Below, one piece after another: positions 26,470-33,647 of a stretch of 64,000 bases of DNA. The notes beneath the pieces are model-generated. The model made no database searches. It was not told the origin of the DNA and saw nothing but the letters and a program-made list of their open reading frames with translations. The stretch is from Actinophytocola sp044466355 (lineage in GTDB: Bacteria; Actinomycetota; Actinomycetes; Mycobacteriales; Pseudonocardiaceae), in NCBI RefSeq assembly GCF_044466355.1, contig NZ_JBITMQ010000011.1, forward strand, positions 124,001 through 188,000, in the 5' to 3' direction. The position numbers were made by a program, and so were the translations under genes. Position 1 is the stretch's first letter. The number at the start of each line of letters is the position of its first letter.

Positions 26470-27687
26470 GTGAACAGAGACTTCCGGCTCCTCTTCACCG
26501 CGGCCGCGGTGAGCCGCCTCGGCACGTCGATCACCTACGTGGCGATGCCGTTGATCGCCGTGACGGCGCTGCGGGCGTCGCCCGGTGAGGTCGGCCTGCT
26601 GGCGACCCTGAGCACGGTCGCGTTCCTGGTGATCGGCCTGCCCGCGGGCGCGTGGACCGACCGGCTCCGCAGGCGAGGCGTGCTGATCACCGCGGACCTG
26701 GCCAGGGCGGCGGTGCTGCTGTCGGTCCCGGTCGCGGGGTGGCTGGGTGCGCTGACGATGGGACAGCTGTACGTGGTCGTGCTGCTGACGGGCATCGGAA
26801 CGGTGTTCTTCGACGTGGCGAACCAGTCGTACCTGCCGCAGGTGGTCGGCCGCACCGCGCTGCTGGCGGCGAACACGCGGCTGGTGAGCATGGACGCCGT
26901 GAACAACATCGCGGGCCGGGGCGTGGCCGGGTTCGTGGTGGCGCTGGTGACGGCCCCGGCGGCGCTGCTGCTCGACGCCGCGAGCTACGTCGTGTCGGCG
27001 TGGTGCGTGTGGCGGATCCACCACCGCGAGCCGCGACCGTCGCGGCCGGAGGGCCGGGGGCTCGTGCGTGAGGGCGTGGTGTTCGTGGCCACGCATCCGG
27101 TGCTGCGGGCGCTGGCGGTGGCGGGCGCGGTGAGCAACCTGGGAATCGTGCTGGTGCTGACGATGCTGCCGGTGGTCCTGGTCGACGAGTTGGGCCTGGG
27201 CGCGGGCGTGCTGGGGCTGTTCCTCGCGTCGGGTGGCGTGGGGATGCTGGTGGGGTCGTTGCTGGCCAGGGGGTTGGCGGCACGGTTCGGTGCCGGGCGC
27301 GTGGTGCTGCTGGCGAACGTGGTGGTCGCGCCGTTCGGGTTCGGGATGTCGTTCGTCGGCCACGGGCCCGCGCTTTGGCTGGCGGGCGTGACGTGGCTGG
27401 CGGTGACCACGAAGGTCGGGGTGGACAACGTGCTGAGCGTGAGCTTCCGGCAGCAGGTGACCCCGGACGCGCTGCTGGGGCGCGTGATGGCGACGTTCCG
27501 GTTCCTGCTGACCGGCGCGCTGGCGGTGGCGGCGGGGCTCGCCGGGGTGCTGGGCGAGTGGTGGGGGCCGAGGTCGGCGCTGGTGGCGGGCGGGTGCGCG
27601 CTGGCGTGCGTCTGGCTCCCGGCGCTGCTGTCCCCGCTCCGCCACATGCGAGAACTGGCGCCCGTCCCGCAGAAGGCCACGTCCTGA
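26470..27687 (+). CDS. MFS efflux transporter
   Basis: 405 residues from GTG 26470 (GTG 26464 is an alternative; a start at 26395 would overlap the divergent regulator). Twelve hydrophobic segments; the loop 2-3 signature reads GLPAGAWTDRLRRRGVLI, and NRDFRLLFTAAAVSRLGTS is the common opening of the enterobactin-exporter-like (MFS_3) group. Probably exports a small toxic molecule under control of the adjacent ArsR-type regulator. Confidence 0.87.
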   Translation: MNRDFRLLFTAAAVSRLGTSITYVAMPLIAVTALRASPGEVGLLATLSTVAFLVIGLPAGAWTDRLRRRGVLITADLARAAVLLSVPVAGWLGALTMGQLYVVVLLTGIGTVFFDVANQSYLPQVVGRTALLAANTRLVSMDAVNNIAGRGVAGFVVALVTAPAALLLDAASYVVSAWCVWRIHHREPRPSRPEGRGLVREGVVFVATHPVLRALAVAGAVSNLGIVLVLTMLPVVLVDELGLGAGVLGLFLASGGVGMLVGSLLARGLAARFGAGRVVLLANVVVAPFGFGMSFVGHGPALWLAGVTWLAVTTKVGVDNVLSVSFRQQVTPDALLGRVMATFRFLLTGALAVAAGLAGVLGEWWGPRSALVAGGCALACVWLPALLSPLRHMRELAPVPQKATS

Positions 27688-27775
27688 ACGCAACCCCCGG
27701 CGTGCCGAAGGACCCCTTCACCACGCGAGGGGAGCGCCTCCGCGGCCGACGAGCCACCGCGTCGAGATCGACAAC

Positions 27776-27909
27776 GGCCTCCGGCCCCCGGACTCCAGCG
27801 TACCGGCGGGCACCGACAAAACCGGCCGCCACCTGCGGAGTTGTCCACAGGACCGTGGCCTCCGGCCCCCGAAATCCAGCCTGGCGGCGGCCACCGACGG
27901 AACCGGCCG
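27776..27909. repeat. Two imperfect 53-bp direct repeats
   Basis: Copy A 27776-27828 and copy B 27857-27909 align without gaps with 8 mismatches (about 85 percent). Both begin GGCCTCCGGCCCCCG and end AACCGGCCG, with an 81-base period. No gene is supported in 27688-28108. This stretch resembles dispersed intergenic repeats of actinomycete genomes. Confidence 0.6.
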
Positions 27910-27992
27910 GCCGGGGCGCGGTCATCCACAGGGCGTAACCGCGCATCCCGTGTCACAGCGCCGTTTTCACGAGTCCTACACTGAGACCCGCC

Positions 27993-28010
27993 TTGTGAAG
28001 CGCTTCACTA
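27993..28010. promoter_or_regulatory. Rex-like operator, upstream copy (imperfect)
   Basis: TTGTGAAGCGCTTCACTA matches the Rex box TTGTGAA-N4-TTCACAA at all but one position and contains a perfect 14-bp palindrome (27995-28008). It lies 33 bases before a second box, about three helical turns. Confidence 0.65.
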
Positions 28011-28025
28011 CAAGCACGCGGGAGC

Positions 28026-28043
28026 TTGTGAAGATTTTCACAA
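28026..28043. promoter_or_regulatory. Rex-like operator, downstream copy (perfect)
   Basis: TTGTGAAGATTTTCACAA is an exact TTGTGAA-N4-TTCACAA palindrome, extended by one base pair on each side plus flanking G/C (28024-28045). Rex senses the NADH/NAD+ ratio and represses respiratory genes in actinomycetes, so control of nuo by NADH is expected. Confidence 0.8.
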
Positions 28044-28049
28044 GCATGG

Positions 28050-28067
28050 GGTTAGGTATGCCTAACC
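28050..28067. promoter_or_regulatory. IdeR/DtxR-like palindrome upstream of nuoA
   Basis: GGTTAGG-TATG-CCTAACC is a perfect 7-bp inverted repeat. Aligned to the iron-box consensus TTAGGTTAGCCTAACCTAA from 28052 it matches about 14 of 19 positions. Iron control of an Fe-S-rich complex is plausible but not shown. Confidence 0.4.
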
Positions 28068-28150
28068 AGCGACGCCGTCGGCGAGACCCATAGGGTGCCC
28101 GACGAGCGGTGTCGATGGTGAGCTCCGCTCACGGGGAAAGGACGGCGAAG

Positions 28151-28570
28151 GTGTCACTCGCAGCTGTCAGCACATCTGTAGCACAGAACGAGAACGTGTC
28201 AGCAGGTTTGGGGAGCTATCTCCCGCTGCTTCTGCTCTTCGTACTGGCGGCCGGCTTCGCGGTGTTCTCCGCCGTGCTCGGTCCGCTGGTGGGGCCGAAG
28301 CGGTACAACCGCGCCAAGCTCTCGGCCTACGAGTGCGGTATCGAGCCGTCACCGCAGCCGGTGGTCGGCGGCGGACGTGTGCCGGTGGCGTACTACCTGA
28401 CGGCGATGCTCTTCATCCTGTTCGACATCGAGATGGTGTTCCTCTACCCGTTCGCCGTCTCCGCGGACGCGCTCGGGTTGTTCGGGCTGGTGGAGATCTT
28501 CTTGTTCATCGCGACGCTCGGCTTCGCCTACGCCTACGTGTGGCGGCGCGGCGGGCTCGACTGGAACTGA
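28151..28570 (+). CDS. nuoA: NADH-quinone oxidoreductase subunit A
   Basis: 139 residues from GTG 28151, preferred because AAAGGA precedes it at good spacing; GTG 28109 or ATG 28115 would add 12-14 residues. Three membrane helices. The conserved loop RYNRAKLSAYECGIEP carries the Cys of the family, and FDIEMVFLYPFAV is the acidic helix. First gene of the fourteen-gene complex I operon and directly downstream of the Rex-like boxes. Confidence 0.93.
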   Translation: MSLAAVSTSVAQNENVSAGLGSYLPLLLLFVLAAGFAVFSAVLGPLVGPKRYNRAKLSAYECGIEPSPQPVVGGGRVPVAYYLTAMLFILFDIEMVFLYPFAVSADALGLFGLVEIFLFIATLGFAYAYVWRRGGLDWN

Positions 28571-28585
28571 CGGGGAGGCGGACCA

Positions 28586-29134
28586 ATGGGACTCGAAGAA
28601 CGGCTTCCCAACGGCATCCTCTTGGCCAGCCTCGAGAAGCTGGTCAACTGGGGCCGCAAGAACTCGCTGTGGCCGGCCACCTTCGGCCTGGCCTGCTGCG
28701 CGATCGAGATGATGACGACCGGCGCCCCGCGCTACGACCTCGCGCGGTTCGGCATGGAGCGCTTCTCCGCCACGCCGCGCCAGGCCGACCTGATGATCGT
28801 CGCGGGCCGGGTGACCAACAAGATGGCACCGGTCCTGCGCCAGATCTACGACCAGATGGCCGAGCCCAAGTGGGTGCTCGCCATGGGCGTGTGCGCCTCG
28901 TCCGGCGGGATGTTCAACAACTACGCGGTCGTGCAGGGCGTGGACCACGTCGTGCCGGTCGACATGTACCTGCCCGGGTGCCCGCCCCGCCCCGAGATGC
29001 TGCTGGACGCGATCCTCAAGCTCCACGCGAAGATCGCCGACGAGCCGCTGAACGCGCGCCGCGCCGCGCTGCGCGAGGCCGAGGGCAAGCGCACCGAGAT
29101 GATCGCCTCCTCCGTCAAGTACGCGAAGAAGTGA
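28586..29134 (+). CDS. nuoB: NADH-quinone oxidoreductase subunit B
   Basis: 182 residues. Carries the ligands of terminal cluster N2: tandem cysteines in FGLACCAIEMM, one in VCASSGGMF and one in LPGCPPRPE. Sits in the connecting arm where electrons pass to menaquinone. GGGGAGG stands before the ATG. The C-terminal 25 residues are a charged extension. Confidence 0.97.
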   Translation: MGLEERLPNGILLASLEKLVNWGRKNSLWPATFGLACCAIEMMTTGAPRYDLARFGMERFSATPRQADLMIVAGRVTNKMAPVLRQIYDQMAEPKWVLAMGVCASSGGMFNNYAVVQGVDHVVPVDMYLPGCPPRPEMLLDAILKLHAKIADEPLNARRAALREAEGKRTEMIASSVKYAKK

Positions 29135-29193
29135 GCCTGAAAATGAACACTGCAACGCGAAGCGTTTCCATGAGCGGGTGGGGGCGGGGCTGA
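29131..29193 (+). CDS. Possible bridging mini-ORF between nuoB and nuoC (20 aa)
   Basis: Starts GTG overlapping the nuoB stop (GTGA), stays open for 20 codons and stops 2 bases before the nuoC ATG. Basic and Ser-rich, no known motif. It could carry ribosomes across the 61-base gap (translational coupling). Existence as a peptide is unproven. Confidence 0.3.
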   Translation: MSLKMNTATRSVSMSGWGRG

Positions 29194-29195
29194 GG

Positions 29196-29987
29196 ATGGC
29201 GGCTGACGAACCCACCACACCCGCGCCCGGCGACCCCGGGTCGAGCGCAGAGCGGCCCGCCGAGCACGAGCAGCGCCCGGCGCCCGGCGACGCACTGCCG
29301 AGGCCGAGCGACCCGCTCGTCACCGGCAAGGCCCGCAAGGGCATGTTCAACGTCTCCGGTTCCGGCGACACCTCCGGCTTCGGCGGTCTGCGCCTGCCCG
29401 CGCACGTCGCGGCGCCCGCCGAGCGGCCCTTCGGCGGCTGGTTCGACGAGTTCACCGACCAGATGCTCGCCTCCATGCGCGAGCGGGACATCCCGGTCGA
29501 GGCGATCCAGCAGGTCACCGTGGACCGCGGCGAGATCACCTACTACGTGCAGGCCGAGCACCTCGTCGCGCTGTGCCAGATGCTCCGCGACGACCCGGTG
29601 CTGCGCTTCGAGCTGTGCAGCTCGGTGTCCGGTGTGGACTACGGCGTGGACGTGCCGCAGCGGCTGCACTCGGTCTACCACCTGACCTCGATGACCTACC
29701 GCCGCCGCATCCGGCTCGAGGTGGCCATCGACTGGAACGGCGACGCGGACGGCCAGCCGCACTGCCCGTCGGTCGTGGGTGTCTACCCGACCGCGGACTG
29801 GCAGGAGCGCGAGACCTGGGACATGTTCGGGATCGTCTACGACGGTCACCCGGCACTCACCCGGATCCTCATGCCGGACGACTGGGACGGCTTCCCGCAG
29901 CGCAAGGACTACCCGCTGGGCGGCATCCCCGTGGAGTACAAGGGCGCGGAGATCCCCCCGCCCGATCAGCGGAGGTCGTACTCGTGA
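29196..29987 (+). CDS. nuoC: NADH-quinone oxidoreductase subunit C
   Basis: 263 residues from ATG 29196. The N-terminal ~60 residues are a low-complexity Pro/Ala/Glu extension (AADEPTTPAPGDPGSSAERP). The 30-kDa core follows, with the signature ERETWDMFGIVYDGHPALTRILMPDDW. Peripheral-arm subunit next to NuoD; here they are separate genes, not fused. Confidence 0.96.
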   Translation: MAADEPTTPAPGDPGSSAERPAEHEQRPAPGDALPRPSDPLVTGKARKGMFNVSGSGDTSGFGGLRLPAHVAAPAERPFGGWFDEFTDQMLASMRERDIPVEAIQQVTVDRGEITYYVQAEHLVALCQMLRDDPVLRFELCSSVSGVDYGVDVPQRLHSVYHLTSMTYRRRIRLEVAIDWNGDADGQPHCPSVVGVYPTADWQERETWDMFGIVYDGHPALTRILMPDDWDGFPQRKDYPLGGIPVEYKGAEIPPPDQRRSYS

Positions 29988-30025
29988 GCGGCGACGTACT
30001 TTTTCCCGCGGAGGCGCAGTCATGA
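29984..30025 (+). CDS. Possible bridging mini-ORF between nuoC and nuoD (13 aa)
   Basis: GTG overlaps the nuoC stop (GTGA) and its TGA overlaps the nuoD start (ATGA). Thirteen codons. The nuoD ribosome site GGAGG lies within it, so ribosomes finishing here are placed at the nuoD start. Probably a coupling device if real. Confidence 0.3.
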   Translation: MSGDVLFPAEAQS

Positions 30026-31395
30026 CCGAGAACCTTTCCGACGTCACCACCGGCACCACGCCCGACTCGGGTCGTCCGCACGGCGCCGACGAGGCGTACG
30101 CCGCCGAGCGGGAGACCACCGAGGGCCGGATCTACAACGTCACCGGCGGCGACTGGGACACCGCGCTCGACGACGCGATCCACGACGAGCGGATCGTCAT
30201 CAACATGGGTCCGCAGCACCCGTCGACGCACGGCGTGCTGCGGCTGGTGCTCGAACTCGAGGGCGAGACGGTCACGCAGGCCCGGTCGGTCATCGGCTAC
30301 CTGCACACCGGCATCGAGAAGAACGCCGAGTACCGCACCTGGACCCAGGGCGTCACGTTCGTGACCCGCATGGACTACCTCGCGCCGCTGTCCAACGAGG
30401 CCGCCTACTGCCTCGCGGTGGAGAAGCTGCTCGGCGTCGAGGCGCCGCCGCGCGCGCAGACCATCCGGGTCCTGCTCCTGGAGATCAACCGCATCTCCAG
30501 CCACCTGGTCGCGCTCGCGACCGGCGGCATGGAGCTGGGCGCGCTGACCGCCATGACCGCGGGCTTCCGCGAGCGTGAGGAAGCGCTGCACCTGCTGGAG
30601 TTCCTCACCGGCCTGCGCATGAACCACGCGTTCATCCGCCCCGGCGGGGTGGCGCAGGACCTGCCCGAGGGCTACGAGATCAAGGTCCGCGAGTTCCTCA
30701 AGGTCATGAACGAGCGGCTGCCGCAGTACGACAAGCTGCTCACCGGCCAGCCGATCTGGAAGAACCGGCTCAAGGGCATCGGCTACCTGCCGGTCGACGC
30801 GTGCCTCGCGCTCGGCATCACCGGGCCGATCCTGCGCTCCGCCGGCCTGCCGTGGGACCTGCGCAAGACCGAGCCGTACCTGGGCTACGAGGACTACACC
30901 TTCGAGGTGCCGACCTCGACCGCGGCCGACTCGTACGCGCGCTACCTGCTGCGCGTCGAGGAGATGCACCAGTCGCTGCGGATCATCAACCAGGCACTGA
31001 AGAAGCTCGAGCCGGGCCCGGTGATGGTCGAGGACGAGAAGATCGCGTGGCCCGCGAAGCTCTCGATCGGCGCGGACGGCATGGGCAACTCACTCGCCCA
31101 CGTCCGCAAGATCATGGGCCAGTCCATGGAGGCCCTGATCCACCACTTCAAGCTGGTGACCGAGGGCTTCTCGGTGCCGCCGGGCCAGGTGTACGTGCCG
31201 ATCGAGTCGCCGCGCGGCGAGCTGGGCTACCACCTCGTGTCCGACGGTGGCACCCGGCCGATGCGGGTCCACGTGCGCGAACCCAGCTTCGTGAACCTGC
31301 AGTCGATGCCCGCGATGTCCGAGGGCGGGCTGGTCGCGGACGTCATCGCGGCCATCGCGTCGATCGACCCGGTGATGGGAGGTGTGGACCGGTGA
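30022..31395 (+). CDS. nuoD: NADH-quinone oxidoreductase subunit D
   Basis: 457 residues from ATG 30022 behind GGAGGCG. The 49-kDa family is evident from NMGPQHPSTHGVLRLVLELEGE (split here as INMGPQHPSTHGVLR), the quinone-site region GYLHTGIEKNAE, LEINRISSHLVALATG and the C-terminal SPRGELGYHLVSDGG. Forms the menaquinone-binding cavity with NuoB. The first ~60 residues are a variable acidic extension. Confidence 0.97.
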   Translation: MTENLSDVTTGTTPDSGRPHGADEAYAAERETTEGRIYNVTGGDWDTALDDAIHDERIVINMGPQHPSTHGVLRLVLELEGETVTQARSVIGYLHTGIEKNAEYRTWTQGVTFVTRMDYLAPLSNEAAYCLAVEKLLGVEAPPRAQTIRVLLLEINRISSHLVALATGGMELGALTAMTAGFREREEALHLLEFLTGLRMNHAFIRPGGVAQDLPEGYEIKVREFLKVMNERLPQYDKLLTGQPIWKNRLKGIGYLPVDACLALGITGPILRSAGLPWDLRKTEPYLGYEDYTFEVPTSTAADSYARYLLRVEEMHQSLRIINQALKKLEPGPVMVEDEKIAWPAKLSIGADGMGNSLAHVRKIMGQSMEALIHHFKLVTEGFSVPPGQVYVPIESPRGELGYHLVSDGGTRPMRVHVREPSFVNLQSMPAMSEGGLVADVIAAIASIDPVMGGVDR

Positions 31396-31463
31396 ACGGA
31401 GCTTGCGGAGTGAACCAGGAGCACTGTGTCCACTCGGAGCCTGCGAGGAGTGGACATGCCTGA
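31392..31463 (+). CDS. Possible bridging mini-ORF between nuoD and nuoE (23 aa)
   Basis: GTG overlaps the nuoD stop (GTGA); the TGA at 31461-31463 overlaps the start of nuoE (ATGCCTGA). 23 codons, including two Cys and three His. It translates through a hairpin that would mask the nuoE ribosome site, so its translation could open that site. Confidence 0.35.
   Translation: MNGACGVNQEHCVHSEPARSGHA
31428..31455 (+). promoter_or_regulatory. Hairpin masking the nuoE ribosome-binding site
   Basis: GTCCACTC (31428-31435) pairs perfectly with GAGTGGAC (31448-31455) over a 12-base loop. The 3' arm covers part of the GAGGAG motif (31445-31450) and abuts the ATG at 31456. Confidence 0.5.
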
Positions 31464-32340
31464 GTCTCTGAGCACCGGCTCTACGTACGGCGGTTCCAGC
31501 GTCGGCGCGGGGGAGACCCACGTCGCCGCCGGCCCGGACGTGGACGTGAACGCCGCGTCCCCGCTGAGCCGCGCGGAGAACGAGGCGCTGACCGTCGAGT
31601 CCACTCCGGACCTTTCGGTGTTCGGCCCGGACATCGTCGCCAAGGCGGCCGAGCAGAAGGCGCGCTACCCGGAGACCCGGTCCGCGCTGCTGCCGATGCT
31701 GCACCTGGTGCAGTCGGTCGAGGGGTTCGTCAGCCAGGCGGGCATCGAGTTCTGCGCCCAGCAGCTGAACCTGACCAACGCCGAGGTCAGCGCGGTCGCG
31801 ACGTTCTACACGATGTACAAGCGCAAGCCGTGCGGCGAGCACCTGGTGAGCGTCTGCACCAACACGCTGTGCGCGGTGCTGGGCGGCGACGCGATCTACA
31901 AGAAGCTCTCCGAGCACCTGTCGGACACCGACCAGCCGCTCAAGCACGAGGACACCGCGGGCGAGCCGGGCACGCCGGGCTCGATCACCATCGAGCACGC
32001 CGAGTGCCTCGCGGCCTGCGACCTCGGCCCGGTGCTGCAGGTGAACTACGAGTTCTACGACAACCAGACCGTGGACTCGGCGGTCGAGCTGGTCGACGCG
32101 CTGCGGCGGGGCGAGAAGCCCGCGCCGACGCGTGGCGCCCCGCTCACCGACCTGCGCACGGTCGAGCTGGAGCTCGCCGGGTTCTACCCGGAGGACGAGG
32201 CGGAGTTCCGCGCCCGCATCGACGGCCCGTCCGCCGCCGTCGAGACGCTGCGCGGCGCGCAGCTCGCGTCGGACCGCGGCTGGACCGCACCGGCGATGCC
32301 CGAGAAGGCACCGGCGCTTCCGGAGGTCGAGAAGAAATGA
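31456..32340 (+). CDS. nuoE: NADH-quinone oxidoreductase subunit E
   Basis: 294 residues from ATG 31456 (GAGGAG 5 bases upstream); GTG 31426 is an alternative adding 10 residues. Thioredoxin-like [2Fe-2S] N1a subunit: ligands in SVCTNTLCAVLGG and ECLAACDLGP. The core is flanked by a ~60-residue Gly/Ser-rich N-tail and a ~75-residue C-terminal extension, so it is longer than the E. coli protein (about 166). Overlaps nuoF by 4 bases. Confidence 0.95.
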   Translation: MPESLSTGSTYGGSSVGAGETHVAAGPDVDVNAASPLSRAENEALTVESTPDLSVFGPDIVAKAAEQKARYPETRSALLPMLHLVQSVEGFVSQAGIEFCAQQLNLTNAEVSAVATFYTMYKRKPCGEHLVSVCTNTLCAVLGGDAIYKKLSEHLSDTDQPLKHEDTAGEPGTPGSITIEHAECLAACDLGPVLQVNYEFYDNQTVDSAVELVDALRRGEKPAPTRGAPLTDLRTVELELAGFYPEDEAEFRARIDGPSAAVETLRGAQLASDRGWTAPAMPEKAPALPEVEKK

Positions 32341-33647
32341 CATCCCCAGAAGAGACCCGGCCCGACCCGGTGACCCCGGTGCTCACGAAGCGCTGGCTGT
32401 CGCCGAACTCGTGGCGTCTCGACACCTACGAGAAGCTCGAGGGCTACACGGCACTGCGCAAGGCGCTGTCCGGCACCCCCGAGCAGCTGGTCCAGCTGGT
32501 GAAGGACTCCGGTCTGCGCGGCCGGGGCGGCGCGGGCTTCCCGGCGGGCGTGAAGTGGTCCTTCATGCCCCCCAACGAGGACAAGCCGCACTACCTCGTC
32601 ATCAACGCCGACGAGGGCGAGCCGGGCACCTGCAAGGACATCCCGCTGATGATGGCGGACCCGCACTCGCTGATCGAGGGCATCGTCATCGCCTCGTACG
32701 CGATGCGCTCCCACCACGCGTTCATCTACGTGCGCGGCGAGGTGCCGCACTGCATCCGCCGCCTCAACGCGGCGGTGCGCGAGGCGCGCAAGGCGGGCTA
32801 CGTCGGCAAGGACATCCTCGGGTCGGGCTTCGACCTGGAGATCACCGTCCACGCCGGTGCGGGCGCGTACATCTGCGGTGAGGAGACCGCGCTCCTCGAC
32901 TCGCTCGAGGGCCGCCGCGGCCAGCCCCGCCTCAAGCCGCCGTTCCCGGCGGCCGCGGGCCTCTACGCCGCGCCCACCACGGTGAACAACGTCGAGACCA
33001 TCGCGTCGGTGCCCTTCATCGTCAACGGTGGCGCGGACTGGTTCCGCACCATGGGTTCCGAGCGCTCGCCCGGCCCGAAGATCTACTCGATCTCCGGCCA
33101 CGTCGAGAAGCCCGGCCAGTACGAGGCACCCCTGGGCACCACGCTGCGCCAGCTGCTGGACATGGCGGGCGGCATGAAGGACGGCATCCCGCTGAAGTTC
33201 TGGACGCCGGGTGGTTCCTCCACGCCGATGTTCACCGCCGAGCACCTGGACGTGCCGCTGGACTTCGAGGGCGCCGTCGAGGCAGGCTCGATCCTCGGCA
33301 CCACCGCGGTGATGGTGTTCAACGAGACCGTGTCCGTGCCGTGGGCCGTGATGAAGTGGACGCAGTTCTACGAGCACGAGTCGTGCGGCAAGTGCACCCC
33401 GTGCCGGGAGGGCACCTACTGGCTCGCCGGGATCCTCGAGCGGATGGTCGAGGGCCACGGCACCGAGTCGGACATCGAGACGCTGCTCGACATCTGCGAC
33501 AACATCCTGGGCCGCAGCTTCTGCGCCCTGGGTGACGGCGCGGTGAGCCCGATCCAGAGCGGCATCAAGTACTTCCGGGACGAGTTCCTCGCGCTCTGCG
33601 AGCAGAACAAGTCCACGGCCCCTGCGCTCGCTGGAGCTAACGCATGA
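32337..33647 (+). CDS. nuoF: NADH-quinone oxidoreductase subunit F
   Basis: 436 residues. NADH/FMN-binding subunit: glycine-rich LRGRGGAGFPAGVKW, FMN region INADEGEPGTCKD, GAGAYICGEETAL, and N3 cluster ligands in ESCGKCTPCREG plus a later Cys in FCALGDGA. Entry point for electrons from NADH. 4-base overlaps with nuoE and nuoG. Confidence 0.97.
   Translation: MTSPEETRPDPVTPVLTKRWLSPNSWRLDTYEKLEGYTALRKALSGTPEQLVQLVKDSGLRGRGGAGFPAGVKWSFMPPNEDKPHYLVINADEGEPGTCKDIPLMMADPHSLIEGIVIASYAMRSHHAFIYVRGEVPHCIRRLNAAVREARKAGYVGKDILGSGFDLEITVHAGAGAYICGEETALLDSLEGRRGQPRLKPPFPAAAGLYAAPTTVNNVETIASVPFIVNGGADWFRTMGSERSPGPKIYSISGHVEKPGQYEAPLGTTLRQLLDMAGGMKDGIPLKFWTPGGSSTPMFTAEHLDVPLDFEGAVEAGSILGTTAVMVFNETVSVPWAVMKWTQFYEHESCGKCTPCREGTYWLAGILERMVEGHGTESDIETLLDICDNILGRSFCALGDGAVSPIQSGIKYFRDEFLALCEQNKSTAPALAGANA

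Noticed and set aside
26687..27956. Minus-strand frames over the MFS gene and the 27.7-27.9 kb repeats
   Set aside because: Composition is antisense-like and the repeats are intergenic; no domain seen.
27688..28108. A riboswitch before nuoA
   Set aside because: The structure there is explained better by protein-binding palindromes and direct repeats; no known riboswitch core was recognised.
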